Below, in pieces: positions 18,551 to 27,504 of a stretch of DNA of 64,000 bases. Under the pieces are notes generated by a model. That model saw nothing but the letters and a program-made list of their open reading frames with translations. It did no database searches and was not told the DNA's origin. The stretch's first letter is position 1; each line of letters begins with the position of its first letter. A program made the position numbers and the translations under genes. The DNA lies in contig NZ_BAYE01000003.1 of the NCBI RefSeq assembly GCF_000685095.1, forward strand, positions 452,932-516,931, in the 5' to 3' direction. The stretch comes from Paraburkholderia caledonica NBRC 102488 (GTDB lineage: Bacteria; Pseudomonadota; Gammaproteobacteria; Burkholderiales; Burkholderiaceae).

Positions 18551-19867
18551 ATGGCGAAGTGGCAATGGAAGACGGCCGTAGCATTGGCGGCACTCTCGGT
18601 AACGGTGGCGGCGACCTGCGCGGCTGCGGCGCAGACGCCGCAACCGACCCAGACACCGGAAGCGGCGCCGGGGTCGACCGGCGCGCCGATCCAGCTGGCG
18701 CTGATCGAAGGCATGTCAGGTCCGTTCGCGAACGCCGGCGCGGCAGTTGAGCGCAATCTGCGTTACGGCGTCGAACAGGTGAATGCGCGCGGCGGTGTGA
18801 AGCTTGCGGACGGCGCTCATCCGCTCGAGCTGGTCGTGCTGGACAGCAAGGGCGGCACCGAAGAGGCGCTGACGCAACTGCGTAGCGCGGCCGACCGTCA
18901 CATCGGTTATATCCTGCAGGGCAACAGTTCGGCGGTCGCGGCGGCGCTCATCGGCGCAATTGAAAAGCAGAACAGCCGCGAGCCGGGCAACCGCGAGCTA
19001 TTTCTCAACTATTCCGCCGACGACCCGGCACTGACCAACGCCAATTGCAGTTTCTGGCACTTTCGCTTCGACGCGCATGCGGGTATGCGCATGGACGCGC
19101 TCGCCGACGTGATCGAGCGCGACCGGGCGGTGAAGAAGGTGTATCTGCTGAACCAGGATTACAGCTTCGGTCACGACGTGAGCCGTCTCGCGCGTTCGGC
19201 GCTGTCGGCGAAGCGCCCGGACATTGCCGTGGTCGGCGACGAGTTCCATCCAATTGGCCGTGTGAAGGATTTTTCGCCGTACGTCGCGAAAATTCGCGCG
19301 AGCGGCGCGCACGCCGTCATTACCGGCAATTGGGGCAATGATCTGACACTGCTCGTCAAGGCGGCGCGTGAGCAGGGGCTCGACACGAAGTTCTACACGT
19401 TTTACGGCAACAGTCTCGGCGCGCCTGCCGCACTGGGCGACGCGGGCGTCGGGCGGGTGATTGCCGTCGCGGACTGGCATCCCAACGCGGGCGGCGCGGC
19501 CTCCGACGCCTGGTACGAGGCGTTTCGCACCCGCTTCCCGGCCGCGCAGGACGACTACCCGATCCTGCGCATGCCGCTGATGATCGAAACCCTCGCCGCG
19601 GCGATGAATCGGGCGAAAAGCGCCGATCCTGCGGCGGTCGCGCGGGCGCTCGAAGGCATCCGGTTCGACAACGGCTTCCACCCGTCGTGGATGCGCGCGG
19701 ACGATCATCAACTGATCCAGCCGCTTTACGTGATGGAAATGGACAAGGTCGGCACGCGCGGCGTGCGCTTCGATAACGAGGGCTCCGGCTTCGGTTTCCG
19801 CACGGTGCTGGCGTTGCCGGCTGAGCGCACCGTTCCAGCGAGCGTGTGCAAGATGAAGCGCCCCTGA
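18551..19867 (+). CDS. Branched-chain amino acid ABC transporter substrate-binding protein (LivK-like)
   Basis: A 438-residue periplasmic binding protein of the type I fold. A signal peptide (TAVALAALSVTVAATCAAAAQ) precedes a Gln/Thr/Pro-rich linker, then the mature domain from IQLALIEGMSGPFANAG. The segment VKKVYLLNQDYSFGHDVSR and the pattern IGRVKDFSPYVAKIRASGAHAV are typical of LivJ/LivK-like proteins. The ATG at 18551 is chosen because the signal peptide starts there; upstream in-frame starts would bury it. No permease or ATPase genes are near, so it is an orphan and may bind another small carboxylate. Confidence 0.88.
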   Translation: MAKWQWKTAVALAALSVTVAATCAAAAQTPQPTQTPEAAPGSTGAPIQLALIEGMSGPFANAGAAVERNLRYGVEQVNARGGVKLADGAHPLELVVLDSKGGTEEALTQLRSAADRHIGYILQGNSSAVAAALIGAIEKQNSREPGNRELFLNYSADDPALTNANCSFWHFRFDAHAGMRMDALADVIERDRAVKKVYLLNQDYSFGHDVSRLARSALSAKRPDIAVVGDEFHPIGRVKDFSPYVAKIRASGAHAVITGNWGNDLTLLVKAAREQGLDTKFYTFYGNSLGAPAALGDAGVGRVIAVADWHPNAGGAASDAWYEAFRTRFPAAQDDYPILRMPLMIETLAAAMNRAKSADPAAVARALEGIRFDNGFHPSWMRADDHQLIQPLYVMEMDKVGTRGVRFDNEGSGFGFRTVLALPAERTVPASVCKMKRP

Positions 19868-19926
19868 CCGGTTGTTGCCCGCGCGCGCGGCGTCCTCGCG
19901 GTCGCTGTCCGGCGCGGCAGGCAGGG

Positions 19927-19955
19927 TTCGCGGCGGAATCGCGCTGTGCTACAAT
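19927..19955 (+). promoter_or_regulatory. Probable rpsO promoter
   Basis: TACAAT at 19950-19955 with TTCGCG at 19927-19932, spacer 17 bp. The -10 is good, the -35 weak. The leader to rpsO would be about 115 nt. Confidence 0.5.
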
Positions 19956-20074
19956 ACGCGTCCCGTTGCGGTACCGGCTGTCATGCAAGGTGTCTGGCAG
20001 CGCTAGTTCGCACGGGTAACCCACGGCACGGCCTTTCTTCCGTGACCGCCTGTCTAGTTCTCAAGGAAATCGAC

Positions 20075-20347
20075 ATGTCCGCAGTTGATACAAGCAAGAA
20101 GTCCGAAGTCGTTGCGCAATTCGCACGCGCAGCCAACGACACCGGCTCCCCCGAAGTTCAGGTCGCGCTGCTCACGACCCGCATCAACGAACTGACCGTT
20201 CACTTCAAGGCACACGCGAAAGATCACCACAGCCGCCGCGGTCTGCTGCGCATGGTGAGCCGCCGCCGCAAGCTGCTCGACTACCTGAAGGGTAAGGACG
20301 CGGATCGTTACCGCGCACTGATCGAGAAGCTGGGTCTGCGTAAGTAA
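20075..20347 (+). CDS. rpsO: 30S ribosomal protein S15
   Basis: A 90-residue ribosomal protein (89 after Met removal), the usual length. The family signature is present: [20 protein letters not shown] and [23 protein letters not shown]. It binds 16S rRNA early in 30S assembly. AAGGAAATCGAC precedes the ATG; the in-frame extension to 19946 is not S15-like. pnp follows after a terminator and a 360-bp gap, the conserved bacterial order. S15 autoregulation through its leader is known in E. coli but cannot be judged here. Confidence 0.98.
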   Translation: MSAVDTSKKSEVVAQFARAANDTGSPEVQVALLTTRINELTVHFKAHAKDHHSRRGLLRMVSRRRKLLDYLKGKDADRYRALIEKLGLRK

Positions 20348-20367
20348 TCGGCCAGTCGTTCAGCAAG

Positions 20368-20407
20368 ATGCCTGTGTCAGTTCCACTGATACAGGCATTT
20401 TGTTTTT
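20368..20407 (+). terminator. Terminator after rpsO
   Basis: ATGCCTGTGTCAG, loop TTCC, then CTGATACAGGCAT with a TTTTGTTTTT tail. The stem has one G-T wobble. Read-through into pnp, as in E. coli, remains possible. Confidence 0.85.
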
Positions 20408-20704
20408 GCGCGGTGCGCTTCATGTGGGGCGCACAGCCTGTAGTCCGCCGCGGCGTGCCGGTTCATGTGGCGGGGCAGTAAGCAGTAAAAGCAGTAGAAA
20501 AGCAGCAAATACAGAAACATGGCCGGGCTTCAGGGCGGAGCTTTGTGTCATTCCAGCGATTCGCGCGCTTAGTCGACGTAAGCAATGCAGACGGCGCAGA
20601 GCGTGGCTCCCTGGAATGGCATAACACTACTCTTCCCATGCGGCGCCGGTCCTGGCGTTGCCGCGCCGCTTCTGGTCCGCGCGGCATAACGATGAGGAAA
20701 AGCA
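20408..20704. other. rpsO-pnp intergenic region
   Basis: No gene is supported. The stretch 20475-20520 is a purine-rich run with the words AGCAGTAAAAGCAGTAG and AAAAGCAGCAAA, unlike the GC-rich surroundings. The pnp leader in E. coli carries an RNase III hairpin; no clear counterpart is seen here. GAGGAAAAGCA just before pnp is its ribosome binding site. Confidence 0.4.
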
Positions 20705-22843
20705 ATGACTATGTTCAGCAAGATCGTCAAAGAATTTAAGTGGGGACAACATAACGTTCGCCTCGAAACCGGCGAGATTGCTCGCCAGGCGAGCGGTGCG
20801 GTGATCGTCGACGTCGAAGACACCGTGGTTTTGGCGACCGTGGTGGGCGCCAAGACGGCCAAGCCGGGCCAGGACTTTTTCCCGCTGACCGTCGACTATC
20901 TCGAGAAGACCTACGCCGCCGGCAAGATCCCCGGCGGTTTCTTCCGCCGCGAAGGCCGTCCGTCTGAGGGCGAAACGCTGATCTCGCGCCTGATCGACCG
21001 CCCGTTGCGCCCGCTTTTCCCGGAAGGCTTCTACAACGAAGTCCAGGTCGTGATCCACGTCCTGTCGCTGAACCCGGAAATTCCCGCTGACATTCCCGCG
21101 CTGATCGGCGCGTCGGCGGCGCTCGCCGTGTCCGGTTTGCCGTTCAACGGCCCGGTCGGCGCTGCACGCGTGGCCTACATCAACAACGAATATGTGTTGA
21201 ACCCGACGCGTCCGCAAATGAAGGAATCGGCGCTCGACCTGATCGTCGCCGGCACGGAACGCGCGGTGCTGATGGTGGAATCGGAAGCGCAGCAACTGAG
21301 CGAAGAAGTCATGCTCGGCGGCGTGGTGTTCGGCCATGAGCAGATGCAAATCGCGATCGACGCGATCCACGATCTGGTCCGCGAAGGCGGCAAGCCCGAA
21401 TGGGATTGGCAACCGGCCGCGAAGAACGAGCCGCTGATCGCGCGCGTGACGGAACTGGCGCAAGCCGAACTGCTCGCCGCATACCAGATCCGCGACAAGC
21501 AGGCGCGTTCGACCAAGCTGAAAGAAATCTACGCAGCAGTTTCCGCGAAGCTGGAACAAGACGCGTCGGCAAGCGGCACCGTGGCGGCCGACAAGGCAAC
21601 CGTCGGCAACGTGCTGTTCGACATCGAAGCAAAGATCGTCCGTACGCAGATCCTGAACGGCGAGCCGCGTATCGACGGCCGCGACACGCGCACCGTGCGC
21701 CCGATCGAAATCCGTACCGGCGTGCTGCCGCGTACGCACGGCTCGGCACTGTTCACGCGCGGCGAAACGCAGGCGCTGGTGGTCGCGACGCTCGGCACGA
21801 AGGGCGACGAGCAGAACATCGACGCGCTCGAAGGCGAGTACCGCGAACGTTTCATGCTTCACTACAACATGCCTCCGTTCGCGACCGGCGAAACGGGCCG
21901 CGTCGGTTCGCCGAAGCGCCGTGAAATCGGTCACGGCCGTCTCGCCAAGCGCGCGCTCGCCGCATGCCTGCCTAGCGCCGACGAATTCGGCTACTCCATC
22001 CGCGTCGTGTCGGAAATCACGGAATCGAACGGCTCTTCGTCGATGGCTTCGGTGTGCGGCGGCTGCCTCGCGCTGATGGACGCCGGCGTGCCGATGAAGG
22101 CGCACGTCGCCGGCATCGCCATGGGCCTGATTCTCCAAGGCAACAAGTTTGCCGTGCTGACTGACATCCTCGGCGACGAAGATCACCTCGGCGACATGGA
22201 CTTCAAGGTGGCGGGCACCGAACATGGCGTGACCGCACTGCAGATGGACATCAAGATCCAGGGCATCACGAAGGAAATCATGCAGGTCGCCCTCGCGCAA
22301 GCGAAGGAAGGCCGCATGCATATCCTCAGCAAGATGACTTCGGCGGTGTCGGGCGCGAACACGCAATTGTCGGAGTTCGCACCGCGCATGATCACCATCA
22401 AGATCAATCCGGAAAAGATCCGCGACGTGATCGGCAAGGGCGGTTCGGTGATCCGCGCGCTGACGGAAGAAACCGGCACGACGATCGATATTTCCGACGA
22501 CGGCGTCGTGACCATCGCGAGCACCAGCAGCGAAGGCATGGCCGAAGCGAAGAAGCGTATCGAGAACATCACGCTTGAAGTCGAAGTGGGTCAGGTGTAC
22601 GAAGGCACCGTGCTCAAGTTGCTCGATTTCGGCGCGATCGTGAACATCCTGCCGGGCAAGGACGGTCTGCTGCACATCTCCGAAATCGCCAACGAGCGTA
22701 TCAAGGACATCAACGACTACCTGAAGGATGGCCAGCAAGTGAAGGTCAAGGTCATCCAGACGGACGAAAAGGGTCGTGTGCGTCTGTCGGCAAAGGCGTT
22801 GCTGAACGACGGCGCGCCGCAAGGCGAGCCGACGCCGCAGTAA
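20705..22843 (+). CDS. pnp: Polyribonucleotide nucleotidyltransferase
   Basis: A 712-residue 3'-to-5' phosphorolytic exoribonuclease of the RNA degradosome. Two RNase PH domains (first with [20 protein letters not shown], second with [14 protein letters not shown] and the [10 protein letters not shown] segment) flank an all-alpha linker. A KH domain ([20 protein letters not shown]) and an S1 domain ([20 protein letters not shown]) end the protein. Full length. The start could be either of two ATGs two codons apart; GAGGAAAAGCA favours the first. A terminator follows. Confidence 0.97.
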   Translation: MTMFSKIVKEFKWGQHNVRLETGEIARQASGAVIVDVEDTVVLATVVGAKTAKPGQDFFPLTVDYLEKTYAAGKIPGGFFRREGRPSEGETLISRLIDRPLRPLFPEGFYNEVQVVIHVLSLNPEIPADIPALIGASAALAVSGLPFNGPVGAARVAYINNEYVLNPTRPQMKESALDLIVAGTERAVLMVESEAQQLSEEVMLGGVVFGHEQMQIAIDAIHDLVREGGKPEWDWQPAAKNEPLIARVTELAQAELLAAYQIRDKQARSTKLKEIYAAVSAKLEQDASASGTVAADKATVGNVLFDIEAKIVRTQILNGEPRIDGRDTRTVRPIEIRTGVLPRTHGSALFTRGETQALVVATLGTKGDEQNIDALEGEYRERFMLHYNMPPFATGETGRVGSPKRREIGHGRLAKRALAACLPSADEFGYSIRVVSEITESNGSSSMASVCGGCLALMDAGVPMKAHVAGIAMGLILQGNKFAVLTDILGDEDHLGDMDFKVAGTEHGVTALQMDIKIQGITKEIMQVALAQAKEGRMHILSKMTSAVSGANTQLSEFAPRMITIKINPEKIRDVIGKGGSVIRALTEETGTTIDISDDGVVTIASTSSEGMAEAKKRIENITLEVEVGQVYEGTVLKLLDFGAIVNILPGKDGLLHISEIANERIKDINDYLKDGQQVKVKVIQTDEKGRVRLSAKALLNDGAPQGEPTPQ

Positions 22844-22858
22844 AGCGGTAGCTTCACA

Positions 22859-22894
22859 ACGGCCGGCAGCGCGTACGCGCGCCGGCCGTTTTTC
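22859..22894 (+). terminator. Terminator after pnp
   Basis: ACGGCCGGC and GCCGGCCGT form a 9-bp perfect stem with a GC-rich, itself self-complementary loop, then TTTTTC. Confidence 0.85.
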
Positions 22895-23078
22895 ATGATG
22901 GGCGCAGGGTGGATTGCCTTGCAGACAGATCCGATTCGACAGGCGAATAACCGGGTCGAAGCGGCGGTTTTATCGGCGGTTCACGCGGCTCGTGCCTGAT
23001 TGCCGTGATCCGGCGACAATGCAGGGAACGCGGACGAACGCGGGTACGCAACGCAATCCAATCTTGGAGCTGACGCAG

Positions 23079-24095
23079 ATGAAAGCGATCGAAATCACGG
23101 AATTCGGAGCGCCGGAAGTTCTCAAGCTCGCGGAGCGGCCTACGCCGCAGCCGAAAGCGGGGGAGGTGCTGATCAAGGTGGCGGCTTTTGGCATCAACCG
23201 TCCGGACGTGTTTCAACGCAAGGGCGCCTATGCGCCGCCTCCGGGCGCCTCCGATCTGCCGGGGCTCGAAGTGGCGGGCGAGATCGTCGGCGGCGACATC
23301 GACGGAAAGAACAATCCGTTCGGCCTGAAAATCGGCGATCGCGTATGTGCGTTGCTAGCGGGCGGCGGCTACGCCGAGTATGCGACCGCGCCGCTATTGC
23401 AATGCTTGCCGGTGCCCAACGGCCTGTCCGATGTCGAAGCGGCTTCGCTGCCCGAGACTTTTTTTACGGTCTGGAGCAACGTGTTCGATCGCGCGCAGCT
23501 CGGCAAGGGCGAGGGTGGCCCGAACGAAACTTTGCTGGTGCAGGGCGGCTCGAGCGGTATCGGCGTCACCGCGATCCAGATTGCACATGCGCTGGGTTTT
23601 CGCGTGTTCGCAACCGCCGGCTCGGACGAAAAGTGTCGTGCGTGCGAGGCGCTGGGCGCGGAACGTGCCATCAACTACAAGACGGAAGACTTCGTCGAAG
23701 TCATCAAGTCGCTGACTAACGACCGTGGCGTGGACGTGGTCCTCGACATGGTGGCGGGCAGCTACGTGTCGCGCGAACTCACGGCACTCGCCGACGGCGG
23801 GCGCATTGTGCTGATCGCGCTGCTGGGCGGTGCGAAGGCGGAATTGAATTTGAACGAGGTGCTGCGCCGCCGCTTGACGGTGACCGGTTCGACGCTGCGT
23901 CCCCGGCCGGTCGAATTCAAGGCGAAAATTGCCGCACAACTCAAGGCGCAGGTGTGGCCGCATCTGGAAGACGGTCGGATCAAGCCGGTGGTGCATCGCG
24001 TGTTTCCTGCCGCGCAGGCTGCTGAAGCGCATGCGCTGATGGAAAGCAGCACGCACGTCGGCAAAATCGTGCTGACCTGGGGTCAGGACGCTTGA
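23079..24095 (+). CDS. NAD(P)H quinone oxidoreductase, zinc-free MDR family (PIG3-like)
   Basis: A 338-residue medium-chain reductase. The GroES-like N-terminal domain (MKAIEITEFGAPEVLKL; GINRPDVFQRKGAYAPP) lacks the zinc ligands, as in quinone oxidoreductases. The nucleotide-binding motif is in LLVQGGSSGIGVTAIQIA. The sequence GINRPDVFQRKG matches the TIGR02824 / PIG3 group. TTGGAGC precedes the ATG; the extension to 22914 runs through non-coding-looking sequence. It probably reduces quinones one electron at a time; the natural substrate is unknown. No operon partner, although pnp lies upstream and tpiA downstream. Confidence 0.92.
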   Translation: MKAIEITEFGAPEVLKLAERPTPQPKAGEVLIKVAAFGINRPDVFQRKGAYAPPPGASDLPGLEVAGEIVGGDIDGKNNPFGLKIGDRVCALLAGGGYAEYATAPLLQCLPVPNGLSDVEAASLPETFFTVWSNVFDRAQLGKGEGGPNETLLVQGGSSGIGVTAIQIAHALGFRVFATAGSDEKCRACEALGAERAINYKTEDFVEVIKSLTNDRGVDVVLDMVAGSYVSRELTALADGGRIVLIALLGGAKAELNLNEVLRRRLTVTGSTLRPRPVEFKAKIAAQLKAQVWPHLEDGRIKPVVHRVFPAAQAAEAHALMESSTHVGKIVLTWGQDA

Positions 24096-24134
24096 TGCAG
24101 GCTCCCGGGCGGGATTCGGTGTGCGCAGGCTTGT

Positions 24135-24163
24135 TTGACCCGATCTCGCCCACGCAGTAAAAT
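24135..24163 (+). promoter_or_regulatory. Sigma-70 promoter for tpiA
   Basis: TTGACC at 24135-24140 and TAAAAT at 24158-24163 separated by 17 bp, one of the best promoter matches in the window. The start site near 24170 places the following 13-bp repeats inside the 5' untranslated region of tpiA. Confidence 0.7.
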
Positions 24164-24218
24164 TGCGCGTTTTGCGCACGCTGCATGAATTCGAAAGGCG
24201 GGCTGCGAGGTACACAAA

Positions 24219-24323
24219 GGGTGCACGCAAAGGGTGCACGCAAAGGGTGCACGCAAAGGGTGCACGCAAAGGGTGTACGCAAAGGGTGTACGCAAAGGGT
24301 GTACGCAAAGGGTGCACGCGAAA
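24219..24323. repeat. 13-bp tandem repeat array in the tpiA leader
   Basis: Seven exact-length units of GGGTGYACGCAAA start at 24219, 24232, 24245, 24258, 24271, 24284 and 24297. Units 1-4 have C and units 5-7 have T at the sixth position. An eighth unit (24310-24323) has one inserted G, and a degenerate half unit precedes the array. The array is intergenic if tpiA starts at 24373. Confidence 0.95.
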
Positions 24324-24372
24324 GCCCGCCGCCAAGGCACCGCAAGCAGACGACAAGGGGCAAGACGAGACG

Positions 24373-25152
24373 ATGTCGACGCAACGAGCGAAACTGGTAG
24401 TTGGTAACTGGAAGATGCACGGGTGTCTCGCCGACAACGCGGGGCTGTTGCAGGCGGTGGCGAAAGGTGCCGCAGAACTCCCGGCTGACGTGCGCGTCGG
24501 TGTTTGCGTGCCGAGCCCGTACCTCGCGCAAGCGCAGTCGCTGCTGGAAGGCAGCCGGGTGGTGTGGGGCGTGCAGGACATTTCCGCTTTCACGCACGGT
24601 GCTTATACCGGTGAGGTGGCTGCGCAAATGGTGGCGGATTTCAGCGCCGCGTTTGCCATCGTCGGGCATTCGGAGCGCCGCGCCTATCATCGCGAAAGCG
24701 CCGAACTGGTCGCCGTAAAGACACAGCGCGCGCTCGAGGCGGGATTGACGCCGATCGTATGCGTCGGCGAAACGCTCCAGGAGCGCGAAGCCGGATCGAC
24801 CGAGCAGGTGGTCGGCGTGCAGCTCGACGAGGTGCTGGCGAAGCTGTCGGCGGAGGAAGCGGCGCGTATCGTGGTTGCGTACGAGCCCGTTTGGGCGATC
24901 GGCACGGGCAAGAGCGCGAGTTCCGGGCAGGCGCAGGCGGTGCACGCTTTCTTGCGCTCGCGTCTTGCGGCAAAGGGCGCCAGTGTCGCGAATGTGACGC
25001 TGCTGTATGGCGGCAGTGTGAAGCCGGACAACGCGGAAGAGTTGTTCAGCCAGCGGGATATCGACGGCGGCCTGATCGGCGGCGCGTCGTTGAAGGACCA
25101 GGATTTTCTGGCGATCTGCAAGGCGGCGGCTGCAACGACAGCCGCGACTTAA
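24373..25152 (+). CDS. tpiA: Triosephosphate isomerase
   Basis: A 259-residue glycolytic enzyme interconverting dihydroxyacetone phosphate and glyceraldehyde 3-phosphate. Catalytic residues are visible: N12 and K14 in GNWKMHG, the histidine in IVGHSERR, and the glutamate in [21 protein letters not shown] near the end binds phosphate. Length is normal from the ATG at 24373. The frame stays open upstream through the 13-bp repeats, but that extension is repetitive, basic and absent from the family. secG follows 82 bp later, a common betaproteobacterial order. Confidence 0.96.
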   Translation: MSTQRAKLVVGNWKMHGCLADNAGLLQAVAKGAAELPADVRVGVCVPSPYLAQAQSLLEGSRVVWGVQDISAFTHGAYTGEVAAQMVADFSAAFAIVGHSERRAYHRESAELVAVKTQRALEAGLTPIVCVGETLQEREAGSTEQVVGVQLDEVLAKLSAEEAARIVVAYEPVWAIGTGKSASSGQAQAVHAFLRSRLAAKGASVANVTLLYGGSVKPDNAEELFSQRDIDGGLIGGASLKDQDFLAICKAAAATTAAT

Positions 25153-25234
25153 GTGGCTCGCCTTCGTCGAGGATGACCCATTCCGGGGCTCGCAGCCTGC
25201 GAGGCCCGGCTAAATAAAGACTCAGGTGAGTGTA

Positions 25235-25612
25235 ATGCTGTATTTGAAAACATTGATTATCGTCGTTCAGCTGTTGTCGGCGCTCGGGGTCATCGGCCTC
25301 GTCTTGCTGCAGCACGGCAAAGGCGCCGATATGGGCGCGGCTTTTGGCAGTGGAGCGTCGGGCAGCCTGTTCGGCGCCACTGGATCGGCAAACTTTTTGT
25401 CGCGGACAACGGCAGTGCTCGCCGCGGTGTTTTTTGTAACTACGTTGACGCTGACCTACCTCGGCGCGTATCGCGCAAAGCCTTCTGCAGGCGTGCTCGG
25501 TGCGACGGCTACGGCACCTGTTGTAGCTTCTGCCGCTTCGGCACCGGCAGGTACTTCGGGCGCGTTGGCGGCATCGGCCGCGTCCGTGCCTGCTACCGAC
25601 GTGCCGAAATAA
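25235..25612 (+). CDS. secG: Preprotein translocase subunit SecG
   Basis: A 125-residue inner-membrane protein assisting SecYE-mediated export. Two transmembrane segments (TLIIVVQLLSALGVIGLVLLQ and TTAVLAAVFFVTTLTLTYLG) flank the signature QHGKGADMGAAFGSGASGSLFG. The last 40 residues are an Ala/Ser/Pro/Thr-rich tail that is longer than in E. coli but usual in Burkholderiales. AGGTGAG precedes the ATG at 25235; a GTG three codons upstream is less likely. Confidence 0.93.
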   Translation: MLYLKTLIIVVQLLSALGVIGLVLLQHGKGADMGAAFGSGASGSLFGATGSANFLSRTTAVLAAVFFVTTLTLTYLGAYRAKPSAGVLGATATAPVVASAASAPAGTSGALAASAASVPATDVPK

Positions 25613-25638
25613 ATTTTCGTAGAAAGTGGTTTTGTGCG

Positions 25639-25667
25639 TTGAACAAACTGTTTAGAGCAGATACAAT
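25639..25667 (+). promoter_or_regulatory. Promoter of tRNA-Leu
   Basis: TTGAAC at 25639-25644 and TACAAT at 25662-25667, spacer 17 bp. The start site would fall near 25674, about 50 nt before the mature tRNA. Confidence 0.7.
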
Positions 25668-25724
25668 CTAAGTCTTGAAGCGATTCGCGGGTTTTATAAG
25701 TTGTTTTCCCGGATTGCATACAGT

Positions 25725-25809
25725 GCCGACGTGGTGAAATTGGTAGACACGCTATCTTGAGGGGGTAGTGGCGAAAGCTGTGCGAGTTCGAGTCTCGCCG
25801 TCGGCACCA
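25725..25809 (+). tRNA. tRNA-Leu (anticodon GAG)
   Basis: An 85-nt class II tRNA. The acceptor arm pairs GCCGACG with CGTCGGC, followed by discriminator A and encoded CCA. The anticodon stem CTATC/GGTAG encloses the loop TTGAGGG, giving anticodon GAG for CUC/CUU codons. A variable arm is present, and the T-arm has the GTTCGAGTC loop. It has its own promoter and terminator between secG and nuoA. Confidence 0.95.
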
Positions 25810-25819
25810 AATGTTATCT

Positions 25820-25857
25820 AATGCCAGCCGCTTGCTTCGCTTCGGCTGGCATTTTCA
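25820..25857 (+). terminator. Terminator after tRNA-Leu
   Basis: AATGCCAGCCG, 12-nt loop, CGGCTGGCATT: an 11-bp perfect stem followed by TTC. It separates the tRNA from the nuo operon, at least in part. Confidence 0.75.
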
Positions 25858-25969
25858 CTTCTGGCGCACGGATTGCACTCAATCCGTGGCATGTACGTCT
25901 CAGAAGTGATTTCGCGTCAGGGGTGCTATGCTCCTGACGGCACTCAGAACCAACCGATTGAGGATAGTC

Positions 25970-26329
25970 TTGAACCTCGCAGCCTATTTCCCCGTCTTGT
26001 TGTTCCTCGTTGTGGGCACCGGTTTAGGCGTAGCACTGGTCAGTATTGGCAAGATCCTCGGTCCCAACAAGCCCGACACCGAGAAGAACGCACCGTACGA
26101 GTGCGGCTTCGAAGCATTCGAAGATGCGCGCATGAAGTTCGACGTGCGCTATTACCTCGTCGCCATTCTCTTCATCATTTTCGACCTTGAAACCGCGTTC
26201 CTGTTCCCGTGGGGCGTCGCCCTGCGCGACATCGGCTGGCCCGGCTTCATGGCGATGATGATTTTCCTGCTCGAATTCCTGCTGGGCTTCGCCTATATCT
26301 GGAAGAAGGGCGGCCTCGACTGGGAATGA
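25970..26329 (+). CDS. nuoA: NADH-quinone oxidoreductase subunit A
   Basis: A 119-residue membrane subunit of complex I, with three transmembrane segments and the conserved cytoplasmic loop [24 protein letters not shown]. The start is taken as TTG at 25970 with GAGGATAG as ribosome binding site, giving the usual N-terminus [11 protein letters not shown] longer frame from the ATG at 25928 would add 14 unrelated residues. First gene of the 14-gene nuo operon. It helps form the quinone channel together with NuoH, NuoJ and NuoK. Confidence 0.94.
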   Translation: MNLAAYFPVLLFLVVGTGLGVALVSIGKILGPNKPDTEKNAPYECGFEAFEDARMKFDVRYYLVAILFIIFDLETAFLFPWGVALRDIGWPGFMAMMIFLLEFLLGFAYIWKKGGLDWE

Positions 26330-26392
26330 TGGTTTAATCGCCGGTTTGCGTGGGTGGCCAAGGCTTGCCGCCCCGTCTGGAGTGGAAAGCAA

Positions 26393-26872
26393 ATGAGTAT
26401 CGAAGGGGTCTTGAAGGAAGGGTTTGTCACCACAACGGCTGACAAACTGATCAATTGGACGCGTACCGGCTCCCTGTGGCCGATGACGTTCGGTCTTGCG
26501 TGCTGCGCGGTCGAGATGATGCATGCGGGCGCTGCCCGTTATGACCTCGACCGCTTTGGCGTGGTGTTTCGTCCGAGTCCGCGTCAATCGGACGTGATGA
26601 TCGTCGCCGGCACGCTTTGCAACAAAATGGCGCCGGCTCTGCGCAAGGTGTACGACCAGATGGCCGAGCCGCGTTGGGTGATTTCGATGGGCTCGTGCGC
26701 GAACGGCGGCGGCTACTACCACTACTCGTATTCGGTAGTACGTGGCTGCGACCGCATCGTGCCGGTCGACGTCTACGTACCGGGCTGCCCGCCAACAGCG
26801 GAAGCGCTGGTGTACGGCGTGATCCAGTTGCAGGCCAAGATTCGTCGCACTAACACAATCGCCCGTCAATAA
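26393..26872 (+). CDS. nuoB: NADH-quinone oxidoreductase subunit B
   Basis: A 159-residue peripheral-arm subunit (PSST) that carries the last cluster, N2 [4Fe-4S], which passes electrons to quinone. The ligands are visible: the adjacent pair C37-C38 in [10 protein letters not shown]102 in GSCANGGGY, and C132 in PGCPPTAE. The ATG at 26393 gives the standard N-terminus. It lies 63 bp after nuoA and 20 bp before nuoC. Confidence 0.97.
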
Positions 26873-26892
26873 GGCAACGCCTCCCCCACAAT

Positions 26893-27495
26893 ATGGCAAG
26901 CAAACTCGAGACCCTGAAAGCGAACCTCGAGGCGGCATTTGGCGGCCTCCTGCTGAGCACCACCGAGGCAATCGGTGAGTTGACAATCGTCGTGAAAGCA
27001 AGCGACTACCTCAACGTGGCAACGCGTCTGCGCGACGACCGCTCGCTCGGTTTCGAGCAGATGATGGACCTGTGCGGCGTCGACTATCAAACCTATGCCG
27101 ACGGCGCTTATGACGGTCCGCGTTTCGCGGCCGTTCTGCAGTTGTTGTCGGTGCAGAACAACTGGCGTGTGCGGCTTCGCGTGTTCGCGCCCGACGACGA
27201 AATGCCCATCCTGCCATCGGTGGTCGACGTGTGGAATTCGGCGAACTGGTACGAGCGCGAGGCATTCGACCTGTACGGCATCGTCTTCGAAGGCCATCCG
27301 GACCTGCGCCGTATCCTGACCGACTACGGTTTCATTGGTCACCCATTCCGCAAAGATTTCCCTGTCTCCGGGTACGTCGAAATGCGTTACGACCCGGAAG
27401 AAAAGCGCGTCGTCTATCAGCCTGTGACGATCGAGCCGCGGGAAATCACGCCACGCGTGATCCGCGAAGATCGCTATGGCGGTCTGAAACACTAA
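26893..27495 (+). CDS. nuoC: NADH-quinone oxidoreductase subunit C
   Basis: A 200-residue 30-kDa-type subunit of the peripheral arm, with no cofactor. The family signature [22 protein letters not shown] is visible as [19 protein letters not shown], followed by [14 protein letters not shown]. It packs against NuoD and NuoB near the quinone site. It is separate from nuoD here, unlike the NuoCD fusion of enterobacteria. The gap to nuoD is 9 bp. Confidence 0.97.
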   Translation: MASKLETLKANLEAAFGGLLLSTTEAIGELTIVVKASDYLNVATRLRDDRSLGFEQMMDLCGVDYQTYADGAYDGPRFAAVLQLLSVQNNWRVRLRVFAPDDEMPILPSVVDVWNSANWYEREAFDLYGIVFEGHPDLRRILTDYGFIGHPFRKDFPVSGYVEMRYDPEEKRVVYQPVTIEPREITPRVIREDRYGGLKH

Positions 27496-27504
27496 GAGAA
27501 CGCC

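Noticed and set aside
20627..22822. Very long antisense open frame opposite pnp (over 700 codons)
   Set aside because: Composition is typical of an antisense shadow in a high-GC gene; pnp on the other strand is unambiguous.
24219..24323. CRISPR array
   Set aside because: Units are contiguous 13-bp copies without spacers and no cas genes are present.
24163..24372. Upstream in-frame extension of tpiA through the 13-bp repeats
   Set aside because: Triosephosphate isomerase begins at the VVGNWKMHG strand; the extension is repetitive and basic, and its start overlaps the predicted -10 element.
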